From NCBI GenBank assembly GCA_945881905.1, contig CAMCVV010000004.1:1-64000 (forward strand): 64,000 nucleotides of DNA, in the 5' to 3' direction. The DNA is from Paenibacillus alvei (GTDB lineage Bacteria; Bacillota; Bacilli; Paenibacillales; NBRC-103111). Each line of letters starts with the position of its first letter. Position 1 is the first letter of the stretch. Position numbers and translations under genes: made by a program. Positions 45,788 to 55,537 of the stretch are shown in pieces. The notes below the pieces were generated by a model. That model had not been told where the DNA came from and ran no database searches. It saw only the letters and a program-made list of their open reading frames with translations.

Positions 45788-47215
45788 ATGGGGCAAGTTG
45801 CTAATGCGATGACGAGCATTATCGTCAGGCTCGATATGCAAAAAAATGCCGTAACTTTTGGGCAAATTGCAATGGCGATTGGTGAAGTTGGTGGAGATAT
45901 TGTAGCTGTAGACGTGACGCGGTCTAGTCAGACATCAACAACACGAGACATTACCGTAAATGTCATGGATCAGCAACAAATCGATCATATTATAACTTCA
46001 TTAAATGATCTTACCGGTGTGAAAGTCATCAATGTTTCGGATCAAACGTTTTTGATGCACCTTGGTGGGAAAATTGAAATTACGCCTAAAATGCCTATAA
46101 AAAATCGAGATGATCTCTCACGTGTATATACGCCTGGAGTAGCTAGAGTGTGTATGGCGATTCATGACGATCCAGCCAAAGCTTACTCACTTACCATCAA
46201 GAGAAACACCGTTGCGGTCATCTCTGATGGATCCGCTGTACTCGGGCTAGGCAATATCGGACCTCTTGCAGCAATGCCTGTGATGGAAGGTAAAGCGATG
46301 TTGTTCAAGCAAATGGCAGGTGTGGATGCGTTTCCGATATGTTTGGATACGCAAGATACTGAAGAAATTATAAGTGCGATTCGAGCACTTGCTCCTGCAT
46401 TTGGTGGTATCAATCTCGAGGATATTTCATCACCTCGATGTTTTGAAATCGAAGAACGTTTAATTGAAAGTCTAGATATCCCTGTATTCCATGATGATCA
46501 GCACGGTACTGCGGTCGTCTTGCTTGCAGGTTTACTGAATGCAGCTAAAGTCGTCGAGAAGCAACTGATCGATTGTAAAGTCGTGATTACAGGGATCGGA
46601 GCTGCAGGAATTGCCTGTACGAAGATGTTACTGTCTGCAGGTGTCACTAACGTAGTAGGTGTAGATCGAGATGGAGCGATAGTGCGAGGTATAGATTACG
46701 CGAATCCAGCGTGGCAGTGGTATGCCGAACACACGAATCCACAGCTGTTACAAGGATTATTATCAGATGTGATCATAGATGCCGACATATTCATCGGTCT
46801 ATCGGCGCCAGGGATTCTGAAAGTAGAAGATGTTAAACAAATGGCCAAAGATCCCATCGTGTTTGCTATGGCTAATCCAACCCCAGAGATTACTCCTGAA
46901 GAAGCAGAGCCCTATGTACGTGTGATGGCTACAGGTCGATCAGACTATCCGAACCAAATCAATAACGTGCTCTGCTTTCCTGGGATTTTTCGCGGGGCGC
47001 TCGACTGTAGAGCTTCACGAATTACTGAACAGATGAAACTCGCTGCAGCTCATGCGATTGCGTCAGTTGTCAGCGAAGATGAACTGAACGAGTATTACAT
47101 TATCCCAAGTGTGTTTAATCAAACCGTAGTCGAAAAAGTGAAAGAAGCGGTCATTGCTGCAGCATACGAGTCCGGTGTAGCGAGGCGCAGAAAACCACAT
47201 GAGAGTCGATCGTAG
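45788..47215 (+). CDS. NAD(P)-dependent malic enzyme with N-terminal ACT domain
   Basis: Oxidative decarboxylation of malate to pyruvate. 475 aa: an ACT regulatory domain (about residues 8-85), then the malic domain with SRVYTPGVARVC and FPICLDTQD, and the NAD-binding domain with ITGIGAAGIACTKML near 270 and FAMANPTPEI near 360. The ACT domain suggests amino-acid or other allosteric control and separates it from B. subtilis MaeA/YtsJ short forms. ATG 45788 lies 8 nt behind AAGGAG; an ATG-free longer frame starts at 45779. Confidence 0.9.
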   Translation: MGQVANAMTSIIVRLDMQKNAVTFGQIAMAIGEVGGDIVAVDVTRSSQTSTTRDITVNVMDQQQIDHIITSLNDLTGVKVINVSDQTFLMHLGGKIEITPKMPIKNRDDLSRVYTPGVARVCMAIHDDPAKAYSLTIKRNTVAVISDGSAVLGLGNIGPLAAMPVMEGKAMLFKQMAGVDAFPICLDTQDTEEIISAIRALAPAFGGINLEDISSPRCFEIEERLIESLDIPVFHDDQHGTAVVLLAGLLNAAKVVEKQLIDCKVVITGIGAAGIACTKMLLSAGVTNVVGVDRDGAIVRGIDYANPAWQWYAEHTNPQLLQGLLSDVIIDADIFIGLSAPGILKVEDVKQMAKDPIVFAMANPTPEITPEEAEPYVRVMATGRSDYPNQINNVLCFPGIFRGALDCRASRITEQMKLAAAHAIASVVSEDELNEYYIIPSVFNQTVVEKVKEAVIAAAYESGVARRRKPHESRS

Positions 47216-47339
47216 TTTGAACGCGATCTCATTTCCGTGTTTAGGGGATAGAAGATAATTGCCAACATACAGAGCTCCACGAGTGCTGCGTCTTAAGAAG
47301 TTGTCTCATGAAGCGATGATGTATAAGGAATGAAAGTCT

Positions 47340-47432
47340 ATGCTATCCTCACAAATCACAGGCCAAATCATCCATGTCGATGGAGGCACGGGTGTCATCA
47401 ATTGGCACGATCAAAGAAGACAACCCTCTTAA
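47340..47432 (+). pseudogene. C-terminal remnant of a short-chain dehydrogenase
   Basis: A 30-codon frame reads SSQITGQIIHVDGG followed by TGVI, the typical C-terminal motif of FabG/FabI-like SDR enzymes. The upstream 120 bp contains stops in all frames and no SDR body, so only the tail remains. The rest of the 350-bp gap holds the hairpin at 47436-47475 and nothing else seen. Confidence 0.65.
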
Positions 47433-47435
47433 TAT

Positions 47436-47475
47436 AAGGCATATCGCTTCAGGTTATGCTGAAGCGATATGCCTT
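47436..47475. repeat. 17-bp perfect inverted repeat without a T tract
   Basis: AAGGCATATCGCTTCAG and its exact complement are separated by GTTATG. It follows the SDR remnant by 4 bp but is not followed by a run of T on either strand. It could be the remaining terminator of the lost SDR gene or a binding site. Confidence 0.75.
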
Positions 47476-47564
47476 CAGTGCTTGGGCGATATCTATTTGA
47501 CTGAAACACGATACAAGTGCAGTTGGGAAACTGCGGGTAACCGAAGGCCATCTCGTCATGCGGT

Positions 47565-48476
47565 TCACTCGTTTACTGGCACATCTGGTTTTTTTGAAAT
47601 CGATGTCAAATACACGCCACCGATGATCAGAGCTGCACCGACGCCATGATAGCTATGAATCAGTTGTTGCGTAAACATAATAGCGAATACCGCGCTGAAT
47701 AATGGAATCAAATTCAGATAACTAGCGCTTCGCGATGGACCGATCTGCGTTACAGCAATGTTCCAACATGTAAATGAAACCACAGATGCAAATACGCCTA
47801 AATACATCACACCGACCACGACCGACCATGTCACATGTTGAGGTCTATCGCCATATAACCATTCTAAAGCGGACAGAGGCAATAAGATCAAGACCCCAAT
47901 TAGAACTGTAAGAAAGAAGAGACCATTTCTAGGCAAGTATGACGGTGTTTTCTTCACGGTTATGGAATATAGTCCCCAAGCGATGACAGCAAGCAACATC
48001 CACAGATCGCCTTGGTTAAAAGAGAAACTAATCAGTATATGCCACGAACCGCGTGCAATCATCCACAATACGCCAAACAACGATACCAATATTCCTGATA
48101 CACGCCAAGCAGTTAACTTCTCACGGAGAATCAAAGATGAAAGTAACACAATGACGATCGGTGTTGCAGCATTCATTAATGAGGCATTGATCGATGAAGT
48201 ATACTGCACAGCAATATATACAAGTGTGTTAAATGCAGCAACACCTGTTATCGCTAGAAGGAGTAAGGTTCTCCAATGACGGATATAGAGGTGCCGTTGC
48301 TTCCAGGAACTACTCCCATATAACGGCAAGAGTACGACAAAAGCAGTCAACCAACGCAAAAAAGCTAACGTAAATGGAGGGATATGCTTGACCAATTCGT
48401 GACCAACGACAAAGTTCCCTCCCCAGAAGCAAGTAGCAGCGATCAGTAAGAGGTAAGGTGATTTCTGCAAAACCAT
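47565..48476 (-). CDS. EamA/DMT-family transporter
   Basis: Intact inner-membrane exporter of 303 aa with ten hydrophobic helices in two EamA repeats. The N-terminal LLIAATCFWGGNFVVGHEL and the first-repeat end (NASLMNAATPIVIVLLSSLILREKLT) are typical, and the second repeat repeats the pattern near residue 230-265 (SASYLNLIPLFSAVFA). Such proteins export amino acids or related metabolites; substrate unknown. ATG 48476 follows TAGGAG. It lies 74 bp upstream, in reading direction, of nothing else on its strand before the SDR remnant. Confidence 0.87.
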   Translation of the reverse strand: MVLQKSPYLLLIAATCFWGGNFVVGHELVKHIPPFTLAFLRWLTAFVVLLPLYGSSSWKQRHLYIRHWRTLLLLAITGVAAFNTLVYIAVQYTSSINASLMNAATPIVIVLLSSLILREKLTAWRVSGILVSLFGVLWMIARGSWHILISFSFNQGDLWMLLAVIAWGLYSITVKKTPSYLPRNGLFFLTVLIGVLILLPLSALEWLYGDRPQHVTWSVVVGVMYLGVFASVVSFTCWNIAVTQIGPSRSASYLNLIPLFSAVFAIMFTQQLIHSYHGVGAALIIGGVYLTSISKKPDVPVNE

Positions 48477-48550
48477 GCGCTCCTATCGAAGTGAAATGGG
48501 TCATGAAGAAAGAAGAAGGTTTCTATGGTCGCTTCGGTGCTATTGACGTT

Positions 48551-49807
48551 TTAAGATTCTTTTGACCATTCCGCAATGGTATCATCTGATGGTAAGAGCA
48601 CACCGACGACGCCAAAAAGCGGAACAAAACCCATGAACTTCATAATCGTAATTGTACCAAATGTGTCACAGAGTACTCCAGAAATTAATGCGCCGATGCC
48701 ACCAACACCAAAAGCAAACCCGACAATCATGCCGGATACCGTACCTACTCTTCCTGGGAAAAGCAAGTGAGCATACACCACGGATACGGAAAAACTTGAG
48801 AACGTAATGAAACCGATGATCGACAACAAGACATATGTCCATGCAAACGAAGCATATGGCAATAGGATTGAAAATGGTATGGTCAGTAGCAACGAATACA
48901 AGATGACGTGTTTGCGGCCGAATCGATCAGCCAGTGGCCCACCTAGAAATGTTCCTAAAGCACCAGCAAGTAAAAACAAGAATATAAAATCTTGCGCTCG
49001 ACTCAATGAAATGTCATACGAATCGAGTAAAAAAAACGCAAAATAGTTCGAAATCACGACATCATACCATGTTCTGATAAATACAGTGAACATGAGAACC
49101 ATTATCGCGATCAAGATCTGATTCTTACGATGAAGTGGAAACGGTTGATGAATCGTTTGCTTCCGCTGATGGGCATGTGTTGTCAACAAAATTTTGTACC
49201 AGTGGGCGATATAAAATTGAATCGCAATGCCACACGAAGCGATCACAGTGAAGAATAATGCTCCGATCTGCCCGAATGGAATAAAAATGATTTTGGTCAT
49301 GAGTGGACCCAGAGAAGCCCCTGCATTTCCTCCAACTTGGTATATCGATTGTCCAAGCCCTTTGCGTCTGCCGGCAGCATGGAAAGCGACGCGAGATCCT
49401 TCGGGGTGAAATATCGCAGATCCCAATCCAATGAAACATACAGATAACAAAACAAGTCCATAGCTAGAAGCAAATGCAAGCAGTAGCATACCGATCAATG
49501 TAAATGCCATAGCAAAAGGCAACAAGTAAGGAATCGGCTTACGATCCGTAACTATCCCAACGATAGGTTGCATCAGCGAAGCAGTTAAATTGAAGGTGAA
49601 AGCAATCAAACCGATTTGCGTATACGTTAAGTATAAATTATTTTTTAAGATGGGGAAGATTGCGGGTATTACGGATTGCATGACATCATTAAGCAGATGA
49701 ACAATGCTCACCGCAAGGAGTATACGAAACACAGTTGGGTTGATATCGGATTCAGAATATGCGACTTGAACCGTCTGAGGCTCCTTCGATAATTGTGATT
49801 CGGTCAT
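48551..49807 (-). CDS. MFS transporter, fosmidomycin-resistance (Fsr) type
   Basis: Major facilitator with 12 helices, 418 aa. The start of the first helix (SIVHLLNDVMQSVIPAIFP) and GSAIFHPEGSRVA near residue 125 are signatures of the Fsr family, which exports fosmidomycin or similar compounds. The natural substrate is unknown. ATG 49807 is preferred (GAGAGGCG upstream); the frame extends to TTG 49834, immediately after the psd stop. It appears to share an operon with psd. Confidence 0.87.
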   Translation of the reverse strand: MTESQLSKEPQTVQVAYSESDINPTVFRILLAVSIVHLLNDVMQSVIPAIFPILKNNLYLTYTQIGLIAFTFNLTASLMQPIVGIVTDRKPIPYLLPFAMAFTLIGMLLLAFASSYGLVLLSVCFIGLGSAIFHPEGSRVAFHAAGRRKGLGQSIYQVGGNAGASLGPLMTKIIFIPFGQIGALFFTVIASCGIAIQFYIAHWYKILLTTHAHQRKQTIHQPFPLHRKNQILIAIMVLMFTVFIRTWYDVVISNYFAFFLLDSYDISLSRAQDFIFLFLLAGALGTFLGGPLADRFGRKHVILYSLLLTIPFSILLPYASFAWTYVLLSIIGFITFSSFSVSVVYAHLLFPGRVGTVSGMIVGFAFGVGGIGALISGVLCDTFGTITIMKFMGFVPLFGVVGVLLPSDDTIAEWSKES

Positions 49808-49834
49808 GATATGGAGCGCCTCTCGAGATACCAA

Positions 49835-50626
49835 TTAAGATATTGTATGGATTACACCCAAAGATTGTCCCATGTGTATTTTCGTATTTACTTGCACAGA
49901 AGCTTTGGGCGAAAACGTATCATTTTCCAATAAGAGAACAACAGTAGAGCCGAATTCGAAATAAGCCAATTCATCACCGCGAACGATGTGAGTGGAGAGT
50001 GATGAAGCATATTGTATGCTACTCACGTTCATTGCACCAACTTTGACGACAGCAACTTCACTTGTCTCATGAGCGATATATGTAATTAGACGTTCATTCC
50101 GACTGAGCACTTTACGCATATGGGTTAATCCAAGATCGTTGACGGGATACACTTTACCTGGGACATGTTCTTTTTCCATAATCTGACCAGTGACAGGTGC
50201 GTGTATGCGATGGTAGTCTTTGGGACTTAAATAAATAACGAGGTAATAGCCATGCAAATAATTGATCACACGTGGAGACGAGTTTAATAGTTCGTGAATC
50301 GTGTATGTCTGGCCTTTAATGCCGATGAGTAACCCGTCTTGAATGTGCCCCATACTTGTAATCAATCCATCAACTGGACTGATCACTTGGGTGTAGTCTT
50401 CGTCAAGTGGGCGCAGCCCAGACTTCAATCTTCGTGTAAAAAAGTCATTTAGCGATGCATATTCGGATAGTTGTTTCTCTGCATCATCGATGGATATGCC
50501 ATATGTCTTAGCAAAAGAAGGAATAAGTCTTCTGCTCCATGAAGATTTGGCACAAAATCCTGCTAACATGGAGATCCACTTGCGAGAAGATAGCTCAGTA
50601 AGTAATCGGTAACCTGCAGTGAACAT
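49835..50626 (-). CDS. psd: Phosphatidylserine decarboxylase
   Basis: Membrane-bound pyruvoyl enzyme making phosphatidylethanolamine. 263 aa, the same length as the Bacillus form. Visible motifs: SPVDG near residue 88, YLSPKDYHRIHAPV near 135, PVNDLGL near 160, and the self-cleavage motif FGST near residue 226, where the serine becomes the pyruvoyl group. ATG 50626 follows GGAGAG with 6 nt spacing; the longer frame to 50698 is not needed. No pssA gene is in the window. Confidence 0.94.
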   Translation of the reverse strand: MFTAGYRLLTELSSRKWISMLAGFCAKSSWSRRLIPSFAKTYGISIDDAEKQLSEYASLNDFFTRRLKSGLRPLDEDYTQVISPVDGLITSMGHIQDGLLIGIKGQTYTIHELLNSSPRVINYLHGYYLVIYLSPKDYHRIHAPVTGQIMEKEHVPGKVYPVNDLGLTHMRKVLSRNERLITYIAHETSEVAVVKVGAMNVSSIQYASSLSTHIVRGDELAYFEFGSTVVLLLENDTFSPKASVQVNTKIHMGQSLGVIHTIS

Positions 50627-50833
50627 GTGATCTCTCCAATCATCAGTTGTCTTATTGGTCATAAGTTGTATAGCGTAGATGAGTTCATATTGCCACAAAA
50701 TGCTCGAAGAAGCAATCGAGAATCGAAATTAGAACTAAAATTAAATGAAAATAAAGGTAAAGTTTACTGTAAAAAAACTAACGTGTATAATAAGCACATT
50801 CGAACACATTACATATGAAAAGAAGGTGAATGC

Positions 50834-51796
50834 ATGCCGCTCGTGGATATGCCATTGTCTGAGCTAAGAACGTATTGCCCTGAATTAACAGCAGAAGTTG
50901 ATTTCGATTCATTTTGGCAACAATATCGAGAAGAATCTGCTCAGAAACCACTCCATGCAACACTAACATTAATCGATTATCCGATCAAAAGTATTGAGGT
51001 ATATCGTCTTCAATACGAAGGAATAGATGGTACACCGATTCGCGGGTGGTATATCGTACCTAAGTCCCCATTAGCTAAGAAGCCAATGCCTGTAGTTATT
51101 CATTACCATGGTTATTCGGGTAATGCAGGCAAGCCACATGATTATTTGACATGGGCGTCTATGGGGATCGCTACGATTACAGTAGATACACGTGGACAAG
51201 CAGGACACACGCCTGACCATGCTCGCTATGCGTCTGGAGCGGTTATCGGTTGGATGACACTGGGCATAGAAGATCCTCATCAGTATTACTATAAATACGC
51301 GTATATGGACTGTGTTAGAGCGATAGATTTTGCTGTTTCGCGAGAAGAACTCGATTCCTTGCGAATTGCTCTTACCGGAAACAGTCAAGGAGGAGGGCTT
51401 GTATTAGCTGTAGCGGGAATCGATGCGAGACCTAAGCTCGCAATGCCGATATTTCCTTATTTAACCCATTTCAAGAGAGCAGTAGAATTACATACTCAAG
51501 GCCCCTATGTTGAAATAAAAAATTGGTTTCGCATGTACGACCCTGAACATCTTCGTGAAGACGAAATTTATCGAACATTAAGTTACTTTGATGGGATGAA
51601 CCATGCTGCAAGAATTCGAGCCAAAACACTGATGGCGATTACACTTCAAGATGTGATATGTCCTCCTTCTACGTGTTTTGCAGCATATCATCATCTGTCT
51701 TGCGATAAAGAGCTTCGCGTATACCCCGATTATGGTCATGAAGCCTTACCTTTTCACACGGAAGAAATGATGAGATTTGTACATATGCATTTGTAA
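50834..51796 (+). CDS. Acetylxylan esterase / cephalosporin-C deacetylase family (AXE1)
   Basis: Cytosolic alpha/beta hydrolase of 320 aa that removes acetyl groups from xylo-oligosaccharides or related esters. The opening DMPLSELRTYCPE and the early SFWQQYREES are AXE1 signatures; the nucleophile is in TGNSQGGGL near residue 182, the acid region around MAITLQDVICPPST near 270, and the histidine in YGHEALP near 303. ATG 50834 follows AAGGTGAATGC. No signal peptide is visible, so its substrate must enter the cell. Confidence 0.88.
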   Translation: MPLVDMPLSELRTYCPELTAEVDFDSFWQQYREESAQKPLHATLTLIDYPIKSIEVYRLQYEGIDGTPIRGWYIVPKSPLAKKPMPVVIHYHGYSGNAGKPHDYLTWASMGIATITVDTRGQAGHTPDHARYASGAVIGWMTLGIEDPHQYYYKYAYMDCVRAIDFAVSREELDSLRIALTGNSQGGGLVLAVAGIDARPKLAMPIFPYLTHFKRAVELHTQGPYVEIKNWFRMYDPEHLREDEIYRTLSYFDGMNHAARIRAKTLMAITLQDVICPPSTCFAAYHHLSCDKELRVYPDYGHEALPFHTEEMMRFVHMHL

Positions 51797-51831
51797 TTAT
51801 ATATTGAAAGAAAAGAATAGGGTGAACGAGA

Positions 51832-53319
51832 TTGAACCATGCAGATGTAATCGTGATCGGTGCTGGATTCGGTGGTTTGAGTGCTGCAGCACTTCTAGCT
51901 CAGCGCGGGAGAAAAGTGCAAGTATTCGAATCTGCTCTTGAACTAGGTGGTTGTGCTAGCAAATTCGATCGACACGGATATCGCTTTGCGGCGGGAGCTA
52001 CGATCGGAATGGGTTTTGAAAAAGGTGGATTGTTCAGTGATTTGTATGCTGAATTACGAATCCCATTACCGCACATACAAGATTTACCGATCATTATGGA
52101 CGTGCATTTACCTGATCGCACTTTACGCTATTGGAAAGAGAAGAAGGCTTGGTACCAAGAGCTTGCTCATCATTTTCCGCATGATCACGAGCGCATGTGC
52201 GCTTTTTATGAAGAAGTGTTTGCTGTTGCTGCAGCTATGCAGTCATTCATTGCAGCCAAACCGATATTTCCTCCGCAAACATTATCAGATTACAGGCAAC
52301 TATTGAAGCTTGCACGTCCACAATTGATCCGACTTTTCCCTTATGTGTTTGACACGATTCATACACGACTCAAGCGGTATGGTCTTGCTGATCATCGCGA
52401 ATTTGTCTGCTTCTTGAATGGCCAACTCATGGATAGTGTCCAAACGACTGTAGACCAAAGCCCTGCATTGCTTGGATATATTGCTTTGAATGTATTTCAT
52501 CAAGGAGCCTACTACGTATATGGCGGGCTTGCTACGATCGCAGAGCAATTGGCTGATGTTCTCAAGGGTTATGGTGGTGAGATCATGATGCGGACGCCGA
52601 TTGTGCATATCCGAGAAATTACTTCAGGTTGGGAAGTCACTACTGCAAAGAAACAGACGTATACAGCCAATCAACTCATAGTAGCGAATTCTCTGCATAA
52701 TCTTTCATCCTTGATGGGCCCAACACACAGCGAAGCAATCCCCAAAAAACTCCGCAACGAAAAAAACAAGCCAGCGTGGGGAGCTTTTACGATGTATTTC
52801 GGAGTAAAAGACGAATTCTTACCAGAAGAAAGCCCCACGCCTTTATTTCACCAATTTATCCAACACATGGATGAATCCCCGACGGAAGCGAATCAGTTTC
52901 TATTCTCTATTTCAGCAAGCGATGATCGACTGAGATCGGCAGCAGGACATCGTGCAATCACGATTTCTTCTCACACACAAGCGCACATGTGGTGGGAACG
53001 AGATCGATATGAAACGATGAAGCAAGAGTATGCTTCGAGAATTGTGACAGCTATTCAACAACGATTCCCGCTATTTCAACAAGCAATTGAAGTGGAGTTA
53101 TCAGGTACTCCTGTAACATTTCATCGCTATACCCAACGCCACCTAGGTAAAGTAGGCGGATATATCCCAGAAGGACCAGCAAGTCTATTTACTGCGTATT
53201 CACCGAGATTAAGTAAACAAGGGTTATGGGCCTGTGGCGATACGGTATTTCCAGGTGCAGGTACGTTAGGTACAGCGATGTCTGGATGGATTGTGGCAAA
53301 TGAAATGTGTAGAACATAA
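51832..53319 (+). CDS. CrtI/phytoene desaturase-like FAD oxidoreductase
   Basis: FAD/NAD(P)-binding oxidoreductase of 495 aa. The N-terminal VIVIGAGFGGLSAAALLAQ, then ELGGCASKFDRHGYRF, and the C-terminal GDTVFPGAGTLGTAMSGW fit the CrtI-type carotenoid desaturase/isomerase clan. No other carotenoid gene (crtM, crtN, crtB) is in the window, so a pigment role is only a possibility. TTG 51832 follows AGGGTGA. It lies 35 bp behind the acetyl esterase gene, perhaps in the same operon. Confidence 0.82.
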   Translation: MNHADVIVIGAGFGGLSAAALLAQRGRKVQVFESALELGGCASKFDRHGYRFAAGATIGMGFEKGGLFSDLYAELRIPLPHIQDLPIIMDVHLPDRTLRYWKEKKAWYQELAHHFPHDHERMCAFYEEVFAVAAAMQSFIAAKPIFPPQTLSDYRQLLKLARPQLIRLFPYVFDTIHTRLKRYGLADHREFVCFLNGQLMDSVQTTVDQSPALLGYIALNVFHQGAYYVYGGLATIAEQLADVLKGYGGEIMMRTPIVHIREITSGWEVTTAKKQTYTANQLIVANSLHNLSSLMGPTHSEAIPKKLRNEKNKPAWGAFTMYFGVKDEFLPEESPTPLFHQFIQHMDESPTEANQFLFSISASDDRLRSAAGHRAITISSHTQAHMWWERDRYETMKQEYASRIVTAIQQRFPLFQQAIEVELSGTPVTFHRYTQRHLGKVGGYIPEGPASLFTAYSPRLSKQGLWACGDTVFPGAGTLGTAMSGWIVANEMCRT

Positions 53320-53334
53320 AATCCTGAAGCTTCG

Positions 53335-54435
53335 CTACGTCAGGCCTTGATGTTGGTCTAGCAAATATTTCGCATAAGCCATAGGGGTTTCATACGTTGC
53401 TTTCCATTCTCGTAACAAGCCCGCTCTGCGAAAGCTATAGCGTTGGTCCTTGCCATTGCATTCAATGAACATCGGGGAACCGTCTGCACAGATCCCGATA
53501 TCTAGTCCTAAATCAGCTAAATGAGGAAGTTCAAGACTCAAGTGAGCTACAACCTTAAGTGCACATTCATGAACATCTTCCATGACTTGTTTTTTGACGA
53601 GCCGCTGATTGAACTTGAATATCTCATCCATGGTAAACACACGACCTCCTTGACCGATATTAGTCAGAAAGTGGTTCTTCGTTGCAACTTTGGCAACGAC
53701 TCCTGTAATACCCCATTGACCTGTACCTCCACGTTGCACTGAAACACGCAAATCGAACGGTTGTCCTTCGCATGTAGCGAGAGGGATGCGTTGCTGAACA
53801 ATATAAGGGCTTTTTTGAATTCTTCGGCAAAGCACTTGAGGCAATTGGTTGCGGAAGTAGATTTTTTTCCATACGCGATTGCTTAATTTGAGTGTTTTGG
53901 GATAAGTTAGACAGCAACTTTTACTACTTAATCGATCTAATTTCATGATACCGCGACCAATACTGCTTTTATTAGGCTTAATGATAATCGACGGAAATTT
54001 GTTTCTCATCATGAAGATACGGTTCACGGTAGCTCGATATGTGACAGGCAAATACCGATGGAGCGACTTTTCTTTCATGAGAATATTATGAATATACCAT
54101 TTGTTGTAACGATTCCATTGATTGAAGATGTGAATTCCCTGCTGACGCCATCTTTCAAGTTCTAGAAAAGCGTGGTGATCAAGATGAATGGCTCGATTGT
54201 GAACAACACGGGGCATAGGTAACCAGGTTTGAATGAAGTGATCTTGTGGTTTGACATATGCCAACACTTGGCATAGTTGCCGATCCACATCTGTTAAACG
54301 AAAATAACAAATGTGAATTCCCCATGGTTTCATGGCTTCTTCATAAAATTCGATGTGTTCTCTTTTGGTATCATGTTTCTTCAGACCTTCGTATAGTTTG
54401 GAATTGACGAGTATACCGACATAAGGAGTCGTCAC
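53335..54435 (-). CDS. YheC/YheD-family spore coat-associated protein
   Basis: ATP-grasp-fold protein of 366 aa associated with the endospore coat in Bacilli. The N-terminal GILVNSKLYEG and the phrase HNRAIHLDHHAF, then FNQWNRYNKWYIHNILM near residue 105, IIIKPNKSSIGRGIMKL near 150, and the C-terminal LGLDIGICADGSPMFIECN match the family; NKSSIGRG is the ATP-binding loop. A peptide-ligase-like role is possible but not shown. GTG 54435 follows AAGGAGAGGTG. Confidence 0.88.
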   Translation of the reverse strand: MTTPYVGILVNSKLYEGLKKHDTKREHIEFYEEAMKPWGIHICYFRLTDVDRQLCQVLAYVKPQDHFIQTWLPMPRVVHNRAIHLDHHAFLELERWRQQGIHIFNQWNRYNKWYIHNILMKEKSLHRYLPVTYRATVNRIFMMRNKFPSIIIKPNKSSIGRGIMKLDRLSSKSCCLTYPKTLKLSNRVWKKIYFRNQLPQVLCRRIQKSPYIVQQRIPLATCEGQPFDLRVSVQRGGTGQWGITGVVAKVATKNHFLTNIGQGGRVFTMDEIFKFNQRLVKKQVMEDVHECALKVVAHLSLELPHLADLGLDIGICADGSPMFIECNGKDQRYSFRRAGLLREWKATYETPMAYAKYLLDQHQGLT

Positions 54436-54638
54436 CTACACCTCTCCTTTCTAGGGTTGATCGCATATGAATACACCTCACAGTCGAAGCATATGTAAGT
54501 TGTGTTCGTTATGCTTGGACAATGTGAATCTTACACGGACAGCTGATGGATTTCCATTATTTGGAATCAGCTTTGAACCTAAATTGGGTAATTGCATATG
54601 CTAATGATGACCATTCCATCGATGATGAGGAGGATGAG

Positions 54639-55274
54639 ATGAATAGAAGTAAAATAAAGAGAAGACATACAGGAAGTGTGAATTCAAAAAAAGTAAAAGC
54701 ATCTATAAACGAATTGAGTTGGCTTGACAAGCATGAAGACAAAATGATATACCCTGTGGTTGCACCTATATGGAGTCACAATGCGACCATATCACATTCT
54801 CCATTGAAACGTGTTTGGAAGAATGATGCTGCCCACCAACATCGTAGATCAATTTCAATGAAACAGTCTCCAGTGAAATTACATGTGATACATGAGGAAC
54901 CCGATGACACAACAACAATGGAAACTGAATCGTTGCCCCGTGGTTGGGTTGAATTGCAAGACACCATCCAAGAGCAAGTTGATGCACCATCCAAGGATCC
55001 CACTTTAATGCATAACCTAAGCGAGATGCTACCTCAATATGGGTCCATAGACTTTCACATTCAACCTCATGAAGCGACTGTTGAAGTCATGCTTACTTTT
55101 GCGCATAGCTATGCCAATGAACAATACGCGCTTATCGTAACGAGTCATCATCGAGACTATTATGTTGCCATAAAATACAAATGGCGAAATGCTGCGCTTA
55201 TTGATGTCGTCCGTATCAAATCATCTGAACAAACTGCGGGATCATTAGATTGGATTGCTTTTGGCGACAAATGA
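54639..55274 (+). CDS. Protein of unknown function next to spore-coat and sugar genes
   Basis: Unrecognised 211-aa protein. The first 30 residues are basic (NRSKIKRRH, then NSKKVK); the middle is acidic and Ser/Thr-rich; the last 60 residues (IDFHIQPHEATVEVMLTFAHSYANEQ onwards) look like a compact beta-rich domain ending in DWIAFGDK. No signal peptide or membrane segment. ATG 54639 lies 5 nt behind AGGAGG; the frame is open to 54546 without a Shine-Dalgarno sequence. A terminator follows at 55304. It is divergent from the YheC/YheD gene, so a sporulation role is possible. Confidence 0.6.
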   Translation: MNRSKIKRRHTGSVNSKKVKASINELSWLDKHEDKMIYPVVAPIWSHNATISHSPLKRVWKNDAAHQHRRSISMKQSPVKLHVIHEEPDDTTTMETESLPRGWVELQDTIQEQVDAPSKDPTLMHNLSEMLPQYGSIDFHIQPHEATVEVMLTFAHSYANEQYALIVTSHHRDYYVAIKYKWRNAALIDVVRIKSSEQTAGSLDWIAFGDK

Positions 55275-55303
55275 AAAATGGAATATGAAGGAATTAGCAT
55301 TTT

Positions 55304-55334
55304 CGCGTTGTGTGAAACAACGCGGAGTTTTTTT
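55304..55334 (+). terminator. Rho-independent terminator
   Basis: Perfect 8-bp stem CGCGTTGT/ACAACGCG with loop GTGAA, then GAG and seven T. Confidence 0.88.
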
Positions 55335-55537
55335 GGTTAGAGAACTATTTTCGAGTGGAAAGAAAGAATTGTCCATGCTTAATGTAATGTCGAAGAATAT
55401 GAATACATCGTTCCAATAAAAATCAAGTAAGGGGGAGGCCGATCGAATAATGACGGAATGAATGGAGTAGGTTTACTTGAATTTCGTAATGGATAAGTCA
55501 CAACTAAATACGATGGTAAAAATCGAGGTGAAATGTC

